Assembly: GCF_024345535.1 (NCBI RefSeq)
Contig: NZ_JAGQBH010000003.1
Span: 62,001-126,000, forward strand
From: Cyanobium sp. N.Huapi 1H5
GTDB lineage: Bacteria; Cyanobacteriota; Cyanobacteriia; PCC-6307; Cyanobiaceae
Length of the DNA stretch: 64,000 nt
Reading direction: 5' to 3'
Positions 44,037-53,650 of the stretch are shown in pieces; the stretch's first letter is position 1; every line of letters begins with the position of its first letter. The translations under genes were made by a program, and so were the position numbers. A model generated the notes under the pieces. That model searched no databases. It was not told where the DNA came from and saw only the letters and a list, made by a program, of their open reading frames with translations.

Positions 44037-45374
44037 ATGGACGCTCCCACCCTGCTGCTCGCGACCGGAGGCCACCAGATCGAGGCGGCCGAAACCCTGA
44101 TCGAGGTGGGCCGTTTCATCGTGATCCTCTTCGCCGCCCGGGCCCTGGCGGAGCTGATGGTGCGGTTCCGCCTGCCGGCCATCCTCGGCGAGCTGGTGGC
44201 GGGGGTGCTGATCGGCGTGTCGGGGCTGCACCTGATCCTGGCGCCGGAGCTGGGCGGCCAGCTCAATGCCCTCGCCGAGGGCACGATCGCGGCCCTGGCC
44301 CACGTGGGCCCCGAACAGGTGCGGGAGATCTACGACCACGGCTTCACCAACCTGCAGGCGGTGGCCAAGATCGGCCTGCTGGCCCTGCTGTTCCTCACCG
44401 GCCTGGAGAGCGAACTCGACGAGCTGATGGCGGTGGGGGGCCAGGCGATCACGGTGGCGCTCACCGGGGTGGTGCTGCCCTTCGCCCTGGGCACCTTCGG
44501 CCTGCAGTTCCTGTTCGGCGTGCCGCTGCTGCCGGCGATCTTCGCCGGTGCCGCCATGACCGCCACCAGCATCGGCATCACCGCCAGCGTGCTCGGGGAG
44601 CTGAAGTTCCTGCGCACCCGGGAGGGGCAGACGGTGATCGGCGCCGCCGTGCTCGACGACATCCTCGGCATCGTGATCCTGGCCGTGGTGGTGGCCCTGG
44701 CCGGCGGCGAAGGCTTCAGCCTCGGCCCGATCCTGAAGCTGATCGCCGCGGCCGCGGTGTTCGTGGTGGTGGCCCTGTTCCTCAGCCGCACCGCCGCCCC
44801 CCCCTTCGACTGGCTGCTCGATCGCCTCAAGGCCCCGGGCGAGGTGGTGGTGGCGGCCTTCCTGGTGATGTCGCTGGCCTGCTTCGCGGCCCAGGCCTTC
44901 GGGCTGGAGGCGGCCCTGGGGGCCTTCGCCGGCGGCCTGATCCTCAGCGGCTCGCGCCACCGGCACGCGATCGAGGAGGCGGTGAAGCCGCTGGTGGCCC
45001 TGTTCGCCACGGTGTTCTTCGTGCTGATCGGCAGCGGCATGGACCTGTCGGTGCTCAACCCCTTCGATGCGGCCAACCACGAGGGTCTGGTGATGGCCGG
45101 CTTCCTGCTGGCGGCCGCCGTGGTCAGCAAAGTGGCGGCCGGCTGGAGCTACCTCAGCAGCGGCCCCACCAACCGGCTGGCGGTGGGGCTGGGGATGATG
45201 CCCCGGGGCGAGGTGGGCCTGATCTTCCTGGGGCTGGGCACCCAGACCGGGGTGCTGGGGCCGTCGCTGGAGGCGGCGATCCTGCTGATGGTGATGGGCA
45301 CCACCTTCCTGGCGCCGGTGCTGCTGCGGCTGGTGCTGGCCGATGGCGCTGAAGGGGCCGAGGCGACCGTCTGA
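44037..45374 (+). CDS. CPA2-family cation:proton antiporter
   Basis: 445 residues from the ATG at 44037. About 12 TM segments. Family motifs: FRLPAILGELVAGVLIG, GLLALLFLTGLESELDELM, TATSIGITASVLGELKFL, GAAVLDDILGIVILAVVV with the conserved Asp pair, and ALGAFAGGLILSGS. Related to KefB/NapA exchangers of Na+ or K+ for protons. No TrkA-N domain follows. Confidence 0.92.
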   Translation: MDAPTLLLATGGHQIEAAETLIEVGRFIVILFAARALAELMVRFRLPAILGELVAGVLIGVSGLHLILAPELGGQLNALAEGTIAALAHVGPEQVREIYDHGFTNLQAVAKIGLLALLFLTGLESELDELMAVGGQAITVALTGVVLPFALGTFGLQFLFGVPLLPAIFAGAAMTATSIGITASVLGELKFLRTREGQTVIGAAVLDDILGIVILAVVVALAGGEGFSLGPILKLIAAAAVFVVVALFLSRTAAPPFDWLLDRLKAPGEVVVAAFLVMSLACFAAQAFGLEAALGAFAGGLILSGSRHRHAIEEAVKPLVALFATVFFVLIGSGMDLSVLNPFDAANHEGLVMAGFLLAAAVVSKVAAGWSYLSSGPTNRLAVGLGMMPRGEVGLIFLGLGTQTGVLGPSLEAAILLMVMGTTFLAPVLLRLVLADGAEGAEATV

Positions 45375-45446
45375 GGCGACCGGGTCGTGGGCCCCGTGCG
45401 GCTCCGGCCGGGCCGTGGGACAGTGGCTTGAGCTCGCCCCCTGCCC

Positions 45447-45596
45447 GTGGCCAACGACAGCGATACCCCCCGGTCGGTGATCGTCGGCCTGCTGCTGGTG
45501 ATCGGCTCGCTCGCCGGCCTGGCCCTGCTGGTCTGGGTCACGGTGGTGATGCTCGACCTCAAGCACCTCAACACCTCCGGCTTCACCCTGCCCTGA
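45447..45596 (+). CDS. Small single-TM protein
   Basis: 49 residues from a GTG at 45447. Polar N-terminus (ANDSDTPRS), TM helix (VIVGLLLVIGSLAGLALLVW then VTVVML) and a short C-terminal DLKHLNTSGF. It is in a compact place between two large genes. No family recognised. Confidence 0.45.
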   Translation: MANDSDTPRSVIVGLLLVIGSLAGLALLVWVTVVMLDLKHLNTSGFTLP

Positions 45597-45606
45597 GGCA
45601 GGCCGC

Positions 45607-47577
45607 CTAGGTGGGCGGCCGCCGGCCGGCGGCATGGGCGTGGGCGGTGACGAGGCTGGCCATGAGGGCCTCGCTGCGGAGCGGTTTGGCGAGCACGTCG
45701 TTCATGCCCGCCTGCAGGGCGGCCTCCCGGTCCTCGGCGGTGGTGAAGGCCGTGAGCGCCACGATCCAGGGCCAGTCCGCCCGTCCGCTGCAGGAGCGGA
45801 TGCGGCGGGTGGCCTCCAGACCATCGAGCCGGGGCATCTGCACATCCATCAGGATCAGGTCCGGCTCGAGGCTGCGCTGGCGCTCCACCGCCTCCTTGCC
45901 ATCGACGGCGGCGTCGGGCTCATAGCCGAGGCGCCGCAGCATCAGCTCGCAGAGCCGCCGGTTCACGGCGCTGTCGTCCACCAGCAGGATGCGCAGGGGA
46001 TGGCGTGCCGCGAACGGGTCAGCGGGCGGCGGCGACGGCGCGGGGGCGGGGGCGAAATCGGCGGCCGGTGAGAGAGCGGGCAAGGCGGCGGCAGCGGCCT
46101 CCACCTCCTGCACGGGCAGGCGGAAGCGGAACACGCTGCCCCGGCCGGGGGTGCTCTCCACATCGATCGTGCCGCCGAGGGCTACCACCAGCTGCCGGCT
46201 GATGGCCAGCCCGAGGCCGGTGCCGGCCTGGGGGGCGTTGGCGGTGGTGCCCAGCTGGGAGAAGGGCTGGAACAGGCGCTGCAGCTGGTCGGCGGCGATG
46301 CCGACACCGGTGTCGGCGACGGCGAACTCCAGCAGCATCGTCCCCGCCTCCTGCGCCGGAGCCCCCGCCTTCTCCGCCGGAGCCCCGGCCGCCACCGAGA
46401 CCACGACGCTGCCGGCATCGGTGAACTTGATGGCGTTGCCGATCAGATTGAGCAGGATCTGGCGCAGGCGGATGGCGTCGGTGACGATGGCCCCGGGCAG
46501 CTCCGGCGGCATCACCAGGGCCAGGTCGATCGCCTTGACCCGGGCGAGGCTGGAGCAGGCGGCGATGGTCTCCTCCAGCAGGGGGCGCAGCCGGCAGGGG
46601 GCCAGCTCCAGCTCCAGGTGACCGGACTCGATCTTGGTGAAGTCGAGGATGCCGTTGAGCAGGGTGAGCAGGGATTCGCCCGAGCTGTGGACGATGTCGA
46701 GGCACTCCCGCTGCTGCGCCGAGAGCTCCGTGGCCAGCACCAGTCCGGTCATGCCGATGACCCCGTTGAGCGGGGTGCGGATCTCGTGGCTGAGGGTGGC
46801 GAGAAAGGTGCTCTTGGCCCGTTCGGCGGAGGCCATCGCCTGGAAGGCCCTGGCGCGGGCCTTGAGGGAGCGGCGATGGAAGTTGGCCGCCAGCACCGAG
46901 AACCCGGCACTACCGAGAAGGCCCAGCAGATAGGTGAGCTGCAGGGGCAACTCCTTGCGTTGCAGCTGGGCCAGCGAGATGTCGATCCCGACGAAACCCA
47001 ACAGCACCCCGTCGCTGTCGCGGATGGGGGCGAAGCCGCTCATGAAGGACCCGAAGTCATCGGTGTAGGGCCCGGTGCTGACGGTGACCACCCCGCTCCG
47101 GGCGGCGCGCAGCGCATCGTCGGAGGGATCGACGTAGAGGTCACCGACGCTGACGGCGCTGGCGGGGGCGCCGGGGTTCTGGATGTAGTAGGTGCTGTCG
47201 AGCGTGTAGCGGAGCCCCTCCGGCGTGGCGATGAAGACGTAGGCGTAATAGATGTCAGGCACGAGCCTGCGGAGCCTCAGCAGGGGCTCGGTGGCGCGGC
47301 GGTAGTCCGCATTTCCCGTCTGCTCCGGCCCGGTGATGGCCGAGACGAGAGTGGGATCCATCTCGCTGGCGGCGATGCTGACCAGGTTGTAGAGGTTGTC
47401 GCGGACCTGGTTGCGCAGCAGTCGGGTGGCGCTCACAAAGTTGGCGCTGAGGGCCACCCCCGCGACGGCGAAGATCGTGGCGGCCAGCAGCACGCTCTCG
47501 CCGCGAATCCGCTCGCGGCTCCATCCGGCCGCGGGATCGCCGCTGAGGCGTTCAGACCACGCGAAGCCGCCGAACAC
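45607..47577 (-). CDS. Membrane-bound hybrid histidine kinase
   Basis: 656 residues. A TM helix near residue 35 and another near 220 flank an extracytoplasmic sensor of the Cache type ([36 protein letters not shown]). HisKA is at about 255 ([19 protein letters not shown]), HATPase at 365-485 ([33 protein letters not shown]) and a C-terminal receiver ([34 protein letters not shown]). It senses a small ligand outside and relays phosphate through His and Asp. Confidence 0.93.
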   Translation of the reverse strand: MFGGFAWSERLSGDPAAGWSRERIRGESVLLAATIFAVAGVALSANFVSATRLLRNQVRDNLYNLVSIAASEMDPTLVSAITGPEQTGNADYRRATEPLLRLRRLVPDIYYAYVFIATPEGLRYTLDSTYYIQNPGAPASAVSVGDLYVDPSDDALRAARSGVVTVSTGPYTDDFGSFMSGFAPIRDSDGVLLGFVGIDISLAQLQRKELPLQLTYLLGLLGSAGFSVLAANFHRRSLKARARAFQAMASAERAKSTFLATLSHEIRTPLNGVIGMTGLVLATELSAQQRECLDIVHSSGESLLTLLNGILDFTKIESGHLELELAPCRLRPLLEETIAACSSLARVKAIDLALVMPPELPGAIVTDAIRLRQILLNLIGNAIKFTDAGSVVVSVAAGAPAEKAGAPAQEAGTMLLEFAVADTGVGIAADQLQRLFQPFSQLGTTANAPQAGTGLGLAISRQLVVALGGTIDVESTPGRGSVFRFRLPVQEVEAAAAALPALSPAADFAPAPAPSPPPADPFAARHPLRILLVDDSAVNRRLCELMLRRLGYEPDAAVDGKEAVERQRSLEPDLILMDVQMPRLDGLEATRRIRSCSGRADWPWIVALTAFTTAEDREAALQAGMNDVLAKPLRSEALMASLVTAHAHAAGRRPPT

Positions 47578-47752
47578 ACCGAAGAGCGGGCCAGCCAGGA
47601 GTCCTCAGCGCACGGCACCGTCCTTGTCTACCCGGTCGCCACTCCTGTCGGTTGCGGCCAGGCGCCCCGCATCAGGGGGGTGAGGAGATGTGAACCGCCA
47701 TCGGGGCCCCTGAAAGGCCTTGTCTACGTTTGATCAGAGGAAGGGGCTCCCC

Positions 47753-48478
47753 ATGCGCGCGACTGTGGCTCCCCGCGAGGCGGCACGGCTGGAGGCCCTG
47801 AACGATTACCACATCCTCGATACGGCGGCCGAGGAGTCGTATGACGACATCACCTTCCTGGCCGCCCAGCTCTGCGACGTGCCGATCGCTCTGATCAGCC
47901 TGGTGGATGCGGATCGTCAGTGGTTCAAATCCCGGGTGGGTCTGGCGGCCAGCGAAACAAGCCGGGATGTGTCCTTCTGTGCCCACGCCATTCTCGGCGA
48001 CCAGACCCTCGTCGTCCGGGATGCGCGTCAGGACGAACGCTTCCGTGACAACCCGCTGGTCTGCAGCGAGCCCAACATCGTCTTCTACCTGGGGGTGCCC
48101 CTGTGCACACCGGGCGGGGCCAAGATCGGCACGCTCTGCGTCATCGATCAACGGCCCCGCGAGCTCAGCGACCTGCAGATCCGCGCCCTCGAGACCCTGG
48201 CCCACCAGGTGGTGCTGCAGCTGGAACTGAAGCGGATCTCCGACCAGCTGGCCGCCGCCCTGGAGCGCATCGAGGTGATGGAGACCCTGATTCCGATCTG
48301 CTCCTACTGCAAGGGCATCCGCAACGACCAGGGCTACTGGCAGACCGTGGAGTCCTTCATCAAGAGCCACGACAACGTCGAGTTCTCCCATGGCGTCTGC
48401 AATGCCTGCATGGCCAAGTACTTCCCCGAAGTGGCTCCGCTCCCGGAAGGCGCTTCAGACGACGGCGCCCAGGGCTGA
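47753..48478 (+). CDS. GAF-domain protein with C-terminal CxxC motifs
   Basis: 241 residues from the ATG at 47753. Residues 15-165 form a GAF domain (EESYDDITFLAAQLCDVPIA, FCAHAILGDQTLVVRDARQD). A helix and a Cys-rich tail follow: LIPICSYCKGIRNDQGYWQT and FSHGVCNACMAKYFPE, the tail seen after many PAS/GAF modules, possibly a zinc site. It may modulate a partner kinase; the hybrid kinase gene is divergent next door. Confidence 0.88.
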   Translation: MRATVAPREAARLEALNDYHILDTAAEESYDDITFLAAQLCDVPIALISLVDADRQWFKSRVGLAASETSRDVSFCAHAILGDQTLVVRDARQDERFRDNPLVCSEPNIVFYLGVPLCTPGGAKIGTLCVIDQRPRELSDLQIRALETLAHQVVLQLELKRISDQLAAALERIEVMETLIPICSYCKGIRNDQGYWQTVESFIKSHDNVEFSHGVCNACMAKYFPEVAPLPEGASDDGAQG

Positions 48479-49936
48479 GGCCCCCCTGGCGATCGCCGCC
48501 TCCCCGCGCCGGTGGATCTCGCGGGCGTAGTCGGTCCAGGTGCCCTGGCCCCAGTAGCGGAAGCAGCTGGTTTCCAGCAGCAGCAGGTGGAGCAGAGCCT
48601 CCTGGTAGGGCTCGCTCCGGGTCACGGCGGGGTCACGGGCCACCACGGGATCGAACACCTGGTGAAAGCGGGCGCTGAGCTGGTTCATGGGCTCCAGCAC
48701 GTTGGCGTAGCCCTCCACCCAGCTGAGGTCGTTGGTCCAGGAGGCGCCGGCCATCGAGAAGGAGGAGTCGCCCGCCTGGAGCTCGGCGATGGCCCTCTCC
48801 ACGGCCTGGGGGGTGGGGTCGGCGCCGACGCGCTGCCAGAGCCGCTGCTGCCCCACCGCCTGGATCACCGGGAAGTCAGCCTCGCCCACCCCGGCAGCCT
48901 CGAGCAGTTCGAGGTACTCGCTGCCGTTGATCGCCACCGTGCCGGCATCGCCGCCGTTCTGCCCCGCCAGGCGCCGGTGGGCCTGGAGGAAGGCGGGCGG
49001 GAACTCGTTCATCATCACGCCGCCGTTCTCGCCATCGGCGATCTGGGCCACCAGTGCCGGCACCGACGTGTCGCCCAGGGGGACCCGGCCCAGCCCCAGG
49101 GCCTCATAGCAGGGCTGCATCTGGCCCACCAGCTTGGTGTCGGAGCCCTGGGTCTTGATCAGCGCCGTGATCAACACCTCCTCGCCGCTGGAGCTGCGGG
49201 CCACCAGCCGGTTGGGGACGAGCGTCTGTTCCCGGCTGAGGCCGCTGCCATCGGGATTCTCCACGCTGTGCTCCTGCACCAGCAGCCAGCGGTAGCCGCA
49301 GTCTTTCAGGGCCTTCACGAAGGCGTAGAGGGTGTCGGGGTGGTTGGGCAGGTGCATCTCCGGGGGCGAGAAGCCCTTCACCCGCTGCAGGGCTTCACTG
49401 CCGAAAAGGTCCGCGAAGTGGTGCTGCCAGGCCAGGATCTGCAGCTTCAGATCGGGGATCGGCGTGGAAGGGGCGACCGCATGGCTCCAGAACGTGCCGA
49501 GCCACTCCACATGGGGCACGACGGCGGGATCACAGGCCAGGAACTTGAGCGCTTCGAGAATGTCGTCGCGGCCCATCTGCTGGAAACCCCAGAGCAGATT
49601 GCCGGAGTAATCGAGCATGATCCGCGGGTTGGCGCCCTCGCCGATCAGCTGGGGGATCAGCTCGGCCAGGCGCCGGTAGCAGTGGGCGAAGGGTTCGGCG
49701 TTGTGGTTGTCGCCCTCGCCGGGGTGTTCGAGCATGTACTGGAGGTGCGAGATCAGCGCACCGTCCGCCCCGGCGGGAATCGTGGGCTGGTGCATGTGCA
49801 GCGCACAGGCGAAGGCCGAGGTGACCGCCTCGAGCTGCAGGTTGCTGTGGGGCCGCGCCACCGGCCCGCTCTGCTGTACCAGGGCCAGGATCTCGGCTTC
49901 ACGGCCGGCGATCGGCGGCAGGGAATGGGGGGACAT
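48455..49936 (-). CDS. Glycoside hydrolase family 57 protein
   Basis: 493 residues from the ATG at 49936. GH57 wording: FACALHMHQPTIPAGADGAL, RIMLDYSGNLLWGFQQMGRD, ILEALKFLACDPAVVPHVEW, then GFSPPEMHLPNHP where the catalytic Glu lies (PPEMH). The family includes alpha-amylases, branching and 4-alpha-glucanotransferases. The substrate may be glycogen-type alpha-glucan. It overlaps the GAF gene's 3' end by 24 bases. Confidence 0.88.
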   Translation of the reverse strand: MSPHSLPPIAGREAEILALVQQSGPVARPHSNLQLEAVTSAFACALHMHQPTIPAGADGALISHLQYMLEHPGEGDNHNAEPFAHCYRRLAELIPQLIGEGANPRIMLDYSGNLLWGFQQMGRDDILEALKFLACDPAVVPHVEWLGTFWSHAVAPSTPIPDLKLQILAWQHHFADLFGSEALQRVKGFSPPEMHLPNHPDTLYAFVKALKDCGYRWLLVQEHSVENPDGSGLSREQTLVPNRLVARSSSGEEVLITALIKTQGSDTKLVGQMQPCYEALGLGRVPLGDTSVPALVAQIADGENGGVMMNEFPPAFLQAHRRLAGQNGGDAGTVAINGSEYLELLEAAGVGEADFPVIQAVGQQRLWQRVGADPTPQAVERAIAELQAGDSSFSMAGASWTNDLSWVEGYANVLEPMNQLSARFHQVFDPVVARDPAVTRSEPYQEALLHLLLLETSCFRYWGQGTWTDYAREIHRRGEAAIARGASALGAVV

Positions 49937-50004
49937 GGGGTTGCTGGGGTGCCCGCGCGCTGGGCAGGTCGTGAGGCTCAGTCTGGAGGCCAGGGGCGAA
50001 ACGA

Positions 50005-50043
50005 CACGGCACGGCACTGCACGGCACTGAATGGCACGGCACC
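50005..50043. repeat. Short imperfect tandem repeat (CACGGCACTG units)
   Basis: Just upstream of the rhodanese gene the unit CACGGCACTG and close variants recur three to four times. It is non-coding on both strands and lies in the divergent gap with the GH57 gene. Confidence 0.6.
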
Positions 50044-50086
50044 GGGGGCACCGCCGCCACGGCCATCCCTGCGCCAGGCTGAAGCC

Positions 50087-50725
50087 ATGGAACGGCCGGT
50101 GCCAGGAGATCCCCTTGCGATGACGGCCCCGGGCCGGCGCCGGCGGGGGCGCGTGGTCATCGCCGCCACCAGCGTCGCCGCCACGGCCGCCGTCGCCATC
50201 GGGCTGGCGCTGCACGGGCTCGGCGTGGGCCGCGGTGGGCCGGCCCCCGGCACCGCCGACAGCGTGCTGGCGGCCGAGGTGGGGCGCCGCTACGGGGGCA
50301 TGAAGCGGCTGCTGTTTCCCGGCCAGCCGGAGATCTCGGTGGCCGAGTGGCTGGCGCGGCCCAAGGACCGGCCGGCGGTGCTGGTCGATGTGCGCGAGCC
50401 GCATGAACGGCGCGTCTCGATGCTGCCGGGAGCGATCACGAAGGAGGACTTCGAGCGCAACAGCTCCCGCTACCGCTCCTGGCTGGTGGTTCCTTACTGC
50501 ACCATCGGCCTGCGCAGCGGCCTCTACACCCGGGAGCTCAGGGGCCGGGGCTTCGCGGTGCGCAACCTGGCCGGCAGCGCCCTGGCCTGGGCCCATGCCA
50601 GCCTGCCATTCGAAACGAGCGGCAAGGCCACCCGGCGTGTGCACGTCTTCAATGCCGACTGGAACCTGCTCCCCCTCGGCTATGAGCCCGTCGTCACGAA
50701 GGCGCCGCCGGCCAGCGGTTCCTAG
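50087..50725 (+). CDS. Exported or membrane-anchored rhodanese-domain protein
   Basis: 212 residues from the ATG at 50087 (50120 also possible). A TM/signal segment (VVIAATSVAATAAVAIGLAL) precedes a rhodanese fold with PAVLVDVREPHERRVSMLPG and active-site loop VPYCTIGLRSGLYTRELRGRG (in parts), where the Cys carries a persulfide. The loop is of the CxxGxRS type, typical of active sulfurtransferases. Confidence 0.85.
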   Translation: MERPVPGDPLAMTAPGRRRRGRVVIAATSVAATAAVAIGLALHGLGVGRGGPAPGTADSVLAAEVGRRYGGMKRLLFPGQPEISVAEWLARPKDRPAVLVDVREPHERRVSMLPGAITKEDFERNSSRYRSWLVVPYCTIGLRSGLYTRELRGRGFAVRNLAGSALAWAHASLPFETSGKATRRVHVFNADWNLLPLGYEPVVTKAPPASGS

Positions 50726-50751
50726 GGTCTGAACACGTGAGGAGTCGAACG

Positions 50752-51027
50752 ATGCCGAAACCACCCCTCGCCCTGGCCGCCGGTCTGCTGGCCCTGCCGC
50801 TGCTGACCGCTCCTCTGCTCACTCCGGGCCCGGCACTGGCCCAGAAGCGGATTCCCAAGTTGCCGGGCTACAACGAATGTCCGTTGGGGTATGTGAACGA
50901 CCTCAAGCAGCACTGCAATTCACCCATCTACTACGAGGTGCGGCCCACCAACGGCAAGCCCTGCCTCTCGGGCTGGATGAACATCGGGGCGGGCTACTGC
51001 AAGAAGAAGACGCTGGGGATTTTCTGA
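50752..51027 (+). CDS. Small exported Cys-rich protein
   Basis: 91 residues from the ATG at 50752, preceded by GTGAGGAG. A signal peptide (LAAGLLALPLLTAPLLTPGP, ALAQ) is followed by a short domain with four cysteines (NECPLGY, QHCNSPIY, GKPCLSGW, GAGYCKKK). No family known. The cysteines may form two disulfides in the periplasm. Confidence 0.65.
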   Translation: MPKPPLALAAGLLALPLLTAPLLTPGPALAQKRIPKLPGYNECPLGYVNDLKQHCNSPIYYEVRPTNGKPCLSGWMNIGAGYCKKKTLGIF

Positions 51028-51072
51028 TCCACGCAGCTGTGGATTCCTACGCTGCATCCAGCTGGAGCTAAT

Positions 51073-51089
51073 GTAGTGATCAGCACTAC
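51073..51089 (+). promoter_or_regulatory. Palindrome upstream of the Phd/VapC module
   Basis: GTAGTG-atcag-CACTAC is a perfect inverted repeat 10 bases before the antitoxin ATG. Phd antitoxins repress their operons from such sites. Confidence 0.55.
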
Positions 51090-51098
51090 CACTCCTTG

Positions 51099-51338
51099 AT
51101 GATGGCCGTGATCAGTGCAGCGGAAGCCAACCGCTCCTTCTCCCGTCTGCTGCGGGAGGTCGCCGCCGGCAGGAGCTTCACGGTGCTCTCGAGGGGGCGG
51201 GCGGTGGCCACGATCAGCCCTCCCCAGCAGGCGGCGGCCACCTACGGGGCCGCCAGAGAGAGGCTGCTGCAGCGCCTCATCCACCAGGTGCCCAGCGATG
51301 GGGGCCGGGCCTGGAAGCGCGACGAGCTTTACGACTGA
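51099..51338 (+). CDS. Phd/YefM-type antitoxin
   Basis: 79 residues from the ATG at 51099 (51102 also possible). MAVISAAEANRSFSRLLREV then AAGRSFTVLSRGRAVATISP is the Phd fold. It overlaps the toxin start by one base (TGATG). An operator-like palindrome lies just upstream. Confidence 0.85.
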   Translation: MMAVISAAEANRSFSRLLREVAAGRSFTVLSRGRAVATISPPQQAAATYGAARERLLQRLIHQVPSDGGRAWKRDELYD

Positions 51339-51826
51339 TGCGCTCCGCCCTCGACACCAACGTGCTGGTCTATGCCGAGGGCTTCGGGGATCAGGTCCGG
51401 GTCGAGGCGAGCCGGTCTCTGCTGGCCGCTCTGGCAGACGGCGATGTGGTGATCCCTCTCCAGTGCCTCGGTGAGCTGTTCCGCGTGCTCACCGGCAAAG
51501 CCGGGCGCAGCCCCGGGGAGGCACGGGATGCCGTACTGAGCTGGATGGATGCCTTTTCCGTGGCGGATTCCACGGCCAAGGCGCTGGCCGGGGCCATGGA
51601 TCTGTGTGTGGATCACCAACTCGGCAGCTGGGACGCCCTCGTGCTGAGCGTGGCCGCCGACGCCGGCGCCCGGCTGTTGATCAGCGAAGACCTGAATCCA
51701 GGCTTCACCTGGCGGGGCGTGCGGGTGGTGAATCCCTTCGCCACCACCCTCGACCCGCTGTTGCTGCAACTCGCAAGGGATGGTCAGAAGGATTCCTCCG
51801 TCTGGCCGGCGAAGCGGCCGGCGTAG
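51338..51826 (+). CDS. vapC: VapC-type PIN-domain toxin
   Basis: 162 residues. PIN residues: SALDTNVLVYAEG, QCLGELFRVL, GSWDALVLSVAAD and ISEDLNPGF, all four acidic positions filled. Partner of the Phd-type antitoxin upstream. Its 3' end overlaps the convergent dCTP deaminase gene by 43 bases, so one of these ends could be extended. Confidence 0.88.
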   Translation: MRSALDTNVLVYAEGFGDQVRVEASRSLLAALADGDVVIPLQCLGELFRVLTGKAGRSPGEARDAVLSWMDAFSVADSTAKALAGAMDLCVDHQLGSWDALVLSVAADAGARLLISEDLNPGFTWRGVRVVNPFATTLDPLLLQLARDGQKDSSVWPAKRPA

Positions 51827-52308
51827 CTCTCGATGCCCTGCAGCTTCTGGAACACGAACTGGCAGATCGCGGTGCCTGGATGCACGGCGAGCGGAGCGGG
51901 ACCGAAGTTGCTCATCTCCAGCACCTGCTGGCTGTCGATCCCCGGCCCCATGAAGGGGGCGCTGATGTGCACCATCAGGCCCAGCCGCGCGAAACGGCTG
52001 CGGCCCTCCAGCCAGCCGCACAGGCCGGGCCCCAGGCGCAGCCGCTCCTGGGTGATGCCGAGCACGGTCTCGCCCGGCATGATCAGGATGTGCTCGCCCT
52101 GAGGCACCACGATCTTCTCGGTGAGCGTCCGGTAGTCGGTGTGCTCACGCACCTCGATCACTTCGTGCACCTTGCGGAACACCCGAAAGGTGGGGGCAAG
52201 GGTGAGGTCGAGGGAGGCGGGGCCCAGCCGCTCGGGAACGAAGGGCGTGACCCCGATCGCGCCCGATTCGATCGCCTGCAGGATCGCCTCTCTGCCGAGA
52301 ACGGACAT
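51784..52308 (-). CDS. dcd: dCTP deaminase
   Basis: 174 residues from the ATG at 52308. MSVLGREAILQAIESGAIGV, then LGPASLDLTLAPTFRVF, then the substrate loop LEGRSRFARLGLMVHISAPF and the catalytic Glu in VLEMSNFGP. It deaminates dCTP to dUTP in the thymidylate pathway. Its C-terminal lid (GRFAGQTEESF) is the usual nucleotide-closing tail. Confidence 0.9.
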   Translation of the reverse strand: MSVLGREAILQAIESGAIGVTPFVPERLGPASLDLTLAPTFRVFRKVHEVIEVREHTDYRTLTEKIVVPQGEHILIMPGETVLGITQERLRLGPGLCGWLEGRSRFARLGLMVHISAPFMGPGIDSQQVLEMSNFGPAPLAVHPGTAICQFVFQKLQGIESYAGRFAGQTEESF

Positions 52309-52342
52309 GGGTTTCGCTTGGCACAGGCGAGCGTGGATTGTC

Positions 52343-53650
52343 TCAGGCGGTCGGCCGGGGCCCAGCGGCCAGGTCGTCGATGGACTGCTCCAGCAGATCA
52401 CGGCCGCTGTCGTACACGACCCGCGGCGCCGGCCGGCCGGCCTCGGTGGCGCCCCGTCGGCGGGCGGCGGCTCGGCGGCGCTTCAGCTGGGGATCGGCGT
52501 GGCGGGCCGCCTGGGCCCAGGCCTGGCGGCGTCGATTGCGGGCGGCGATGGCACGGTTGCGCCAGTGCTGCAGCGGCAGGCGGCCCAGGGGCAGGAGCAG
52601 CAGCAACAGGGCGTAGCCGATGGCGAACCGGGCCAGCCAGGCCACGGGGGGCAGCCAGGCGGGCGTGATCGCCAGCAGCCACGGCGAGAGCACCAGCAGC
52701 GCCCCGACGATCAGGCCATAGGCGGCCCGTTGCCCGACGCCGGCCCGGCTGAAGCGAAAGGCCCGCTCCCGCAGGGGCGGCACCGGCCCATCAACCTTGG
52801 CGACTCTGGCCGGCAGGGAGGGGAAGCCATAGATCAAATCCCCGTCTTCACTCACCTCGGGGCGGCCGTCGAAGCGCAGCAGCACCGGCAGCATGGCGGC
52901 ATCGGCGAGGTCACGGCGGCGGTCGGGATCGGCGGGGCAGTCGGGCAGATCGAGCAGCGGGGCGAGGTCCTCGGCGATCACCACGCCTCCGCGCTTGCGC
53001 AGGAAGGCGCCGATGCGGCGCCAGCGCTGCGGCTCGAAGCGGGCATTGGGATCGCCATCACCGAACAGGATCGAGAACACGGCGCTGAGGAAGCCCAGGG
53101 CGGCCGGATCGGCGCCCTCGCCGGGCAGGTCCCAGAGCAGGCTCCACAGCTGCTGCGGGGTGACGGAGGAGGAGCCCCCGCGCGCCGGGGCCCGGATGCC
53201 GGAGGCGAGCAGATCCAGGATCGAGAGGGGCACCTGGGCGAGCCCCTGCAGCAACGCCAGGCCGGCATCGTCGCCGTCGTCGCTGGTGAACAGCCGCACG
53301 ATCAGCAGCACCGACAGGATCACCACCACCAGGGTGGTGACCAGCAGCAGCACCAGGCCGAAGCTGAGCCGGATCAGCCGGGCGGCCAGGCGCAGGGCCG
53401 CCTGCAGCCGGGCGGCCAGGCGCCGGCGGCCGCTGAGGGCCAGCAGCCGCATCCGCAGCGCGGGCGGGAAGACGAACAGCAGGGTGCCGTCCTCGGCCAC
53501 CTGCAGATGACCGGACACTTCGGCCACCAGGGCCAGCAGCGCCGGCTCCACCTCCTGCAGGGACAGGCCGGTGCCTGCGGCCGCCTCGCCGACGCTGCAG
53601 CGGCGCCCGCGGTTGCCGATCCAGTCGAGCAGGGAGGCCTCAACCGGCAT
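52343..53650 (-). CDS. Multi-domain membrane protein of unknown function
   Basis: 435 residues from the ATG at 53650. A winged-helix-like start (GNRGRRCSVGEAAAGTGLSL) leads to a TM helix (LSFGLVLLLVTTLVVVILSV), a soluble middle with an Asp-rich loop (FTSDDGDD) and a second hydrophobic pair (VGALLVLSPWLLAITPAWLP, FAIGYALLLLLLPLG). The tail is Arg-rich. I do not recognise the family. It overlaps the 3' end of the upstream ligase gene by 11 bases. Confidence 0.6.
   Translation of the reverse strand: MPVEASLLDWIGNRGRRCSVGEAAAGTGLSLQEVEPALLALVAEVSGHLQVAEDGTLLFVFPPALRMRLLALSGRRRLAARLQAALRLAARLIRLSFGLVLLLVTTLVVVILSVLLIVRLFTSDDGDDAGLALLQGLAQVPLSILDLLASGIRAPARGGSSSVTPQQLWSLLWDLPGEGADPAALGFLSAVFSILFGDGDPNARFEPQRWRRIGAFLRKRGGVVIAEDLAPLLDLPDCPADPDRRRDLADAAMLPVLLRFDGRPEVSEDGDLIYGFPSLPARVAKVDGPVPPLRERAFRFSRAGVGQRAAYGLIVGALLVLSPWLLAITPAWLPPVAWLARFAIGYALLLLLLPLGRLPLQHWRNRAIAARNRRRQAWAQAARHADPQLKRRRAAARRRGATEAGRPAPRVVYDSGRDLLEQSIDDLAAGPRPTA

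Noticed and set aside
42723..45635. A 970-codon minus-strand open frame
   Set aside because: Only the part from 43709 down is a HAD phosphatase. The upstream two thirds is antisense to the antiporter gene and is low-complexity Gln/His/Gly sequence typical of a shadow frame in GC-rich DNA.
47927..47945. tRNA-like GGTTCAAATCCC
   Set aside because: It lies inside the GAF-domain coding frame and no acceptor or anticodon stem can be formed around it.
48512..50725. A 737-codon plus-strand open frame
   Set aside because: Only the rhodanese part from 50087 is real. The rest is antisense to the GH57 gene.
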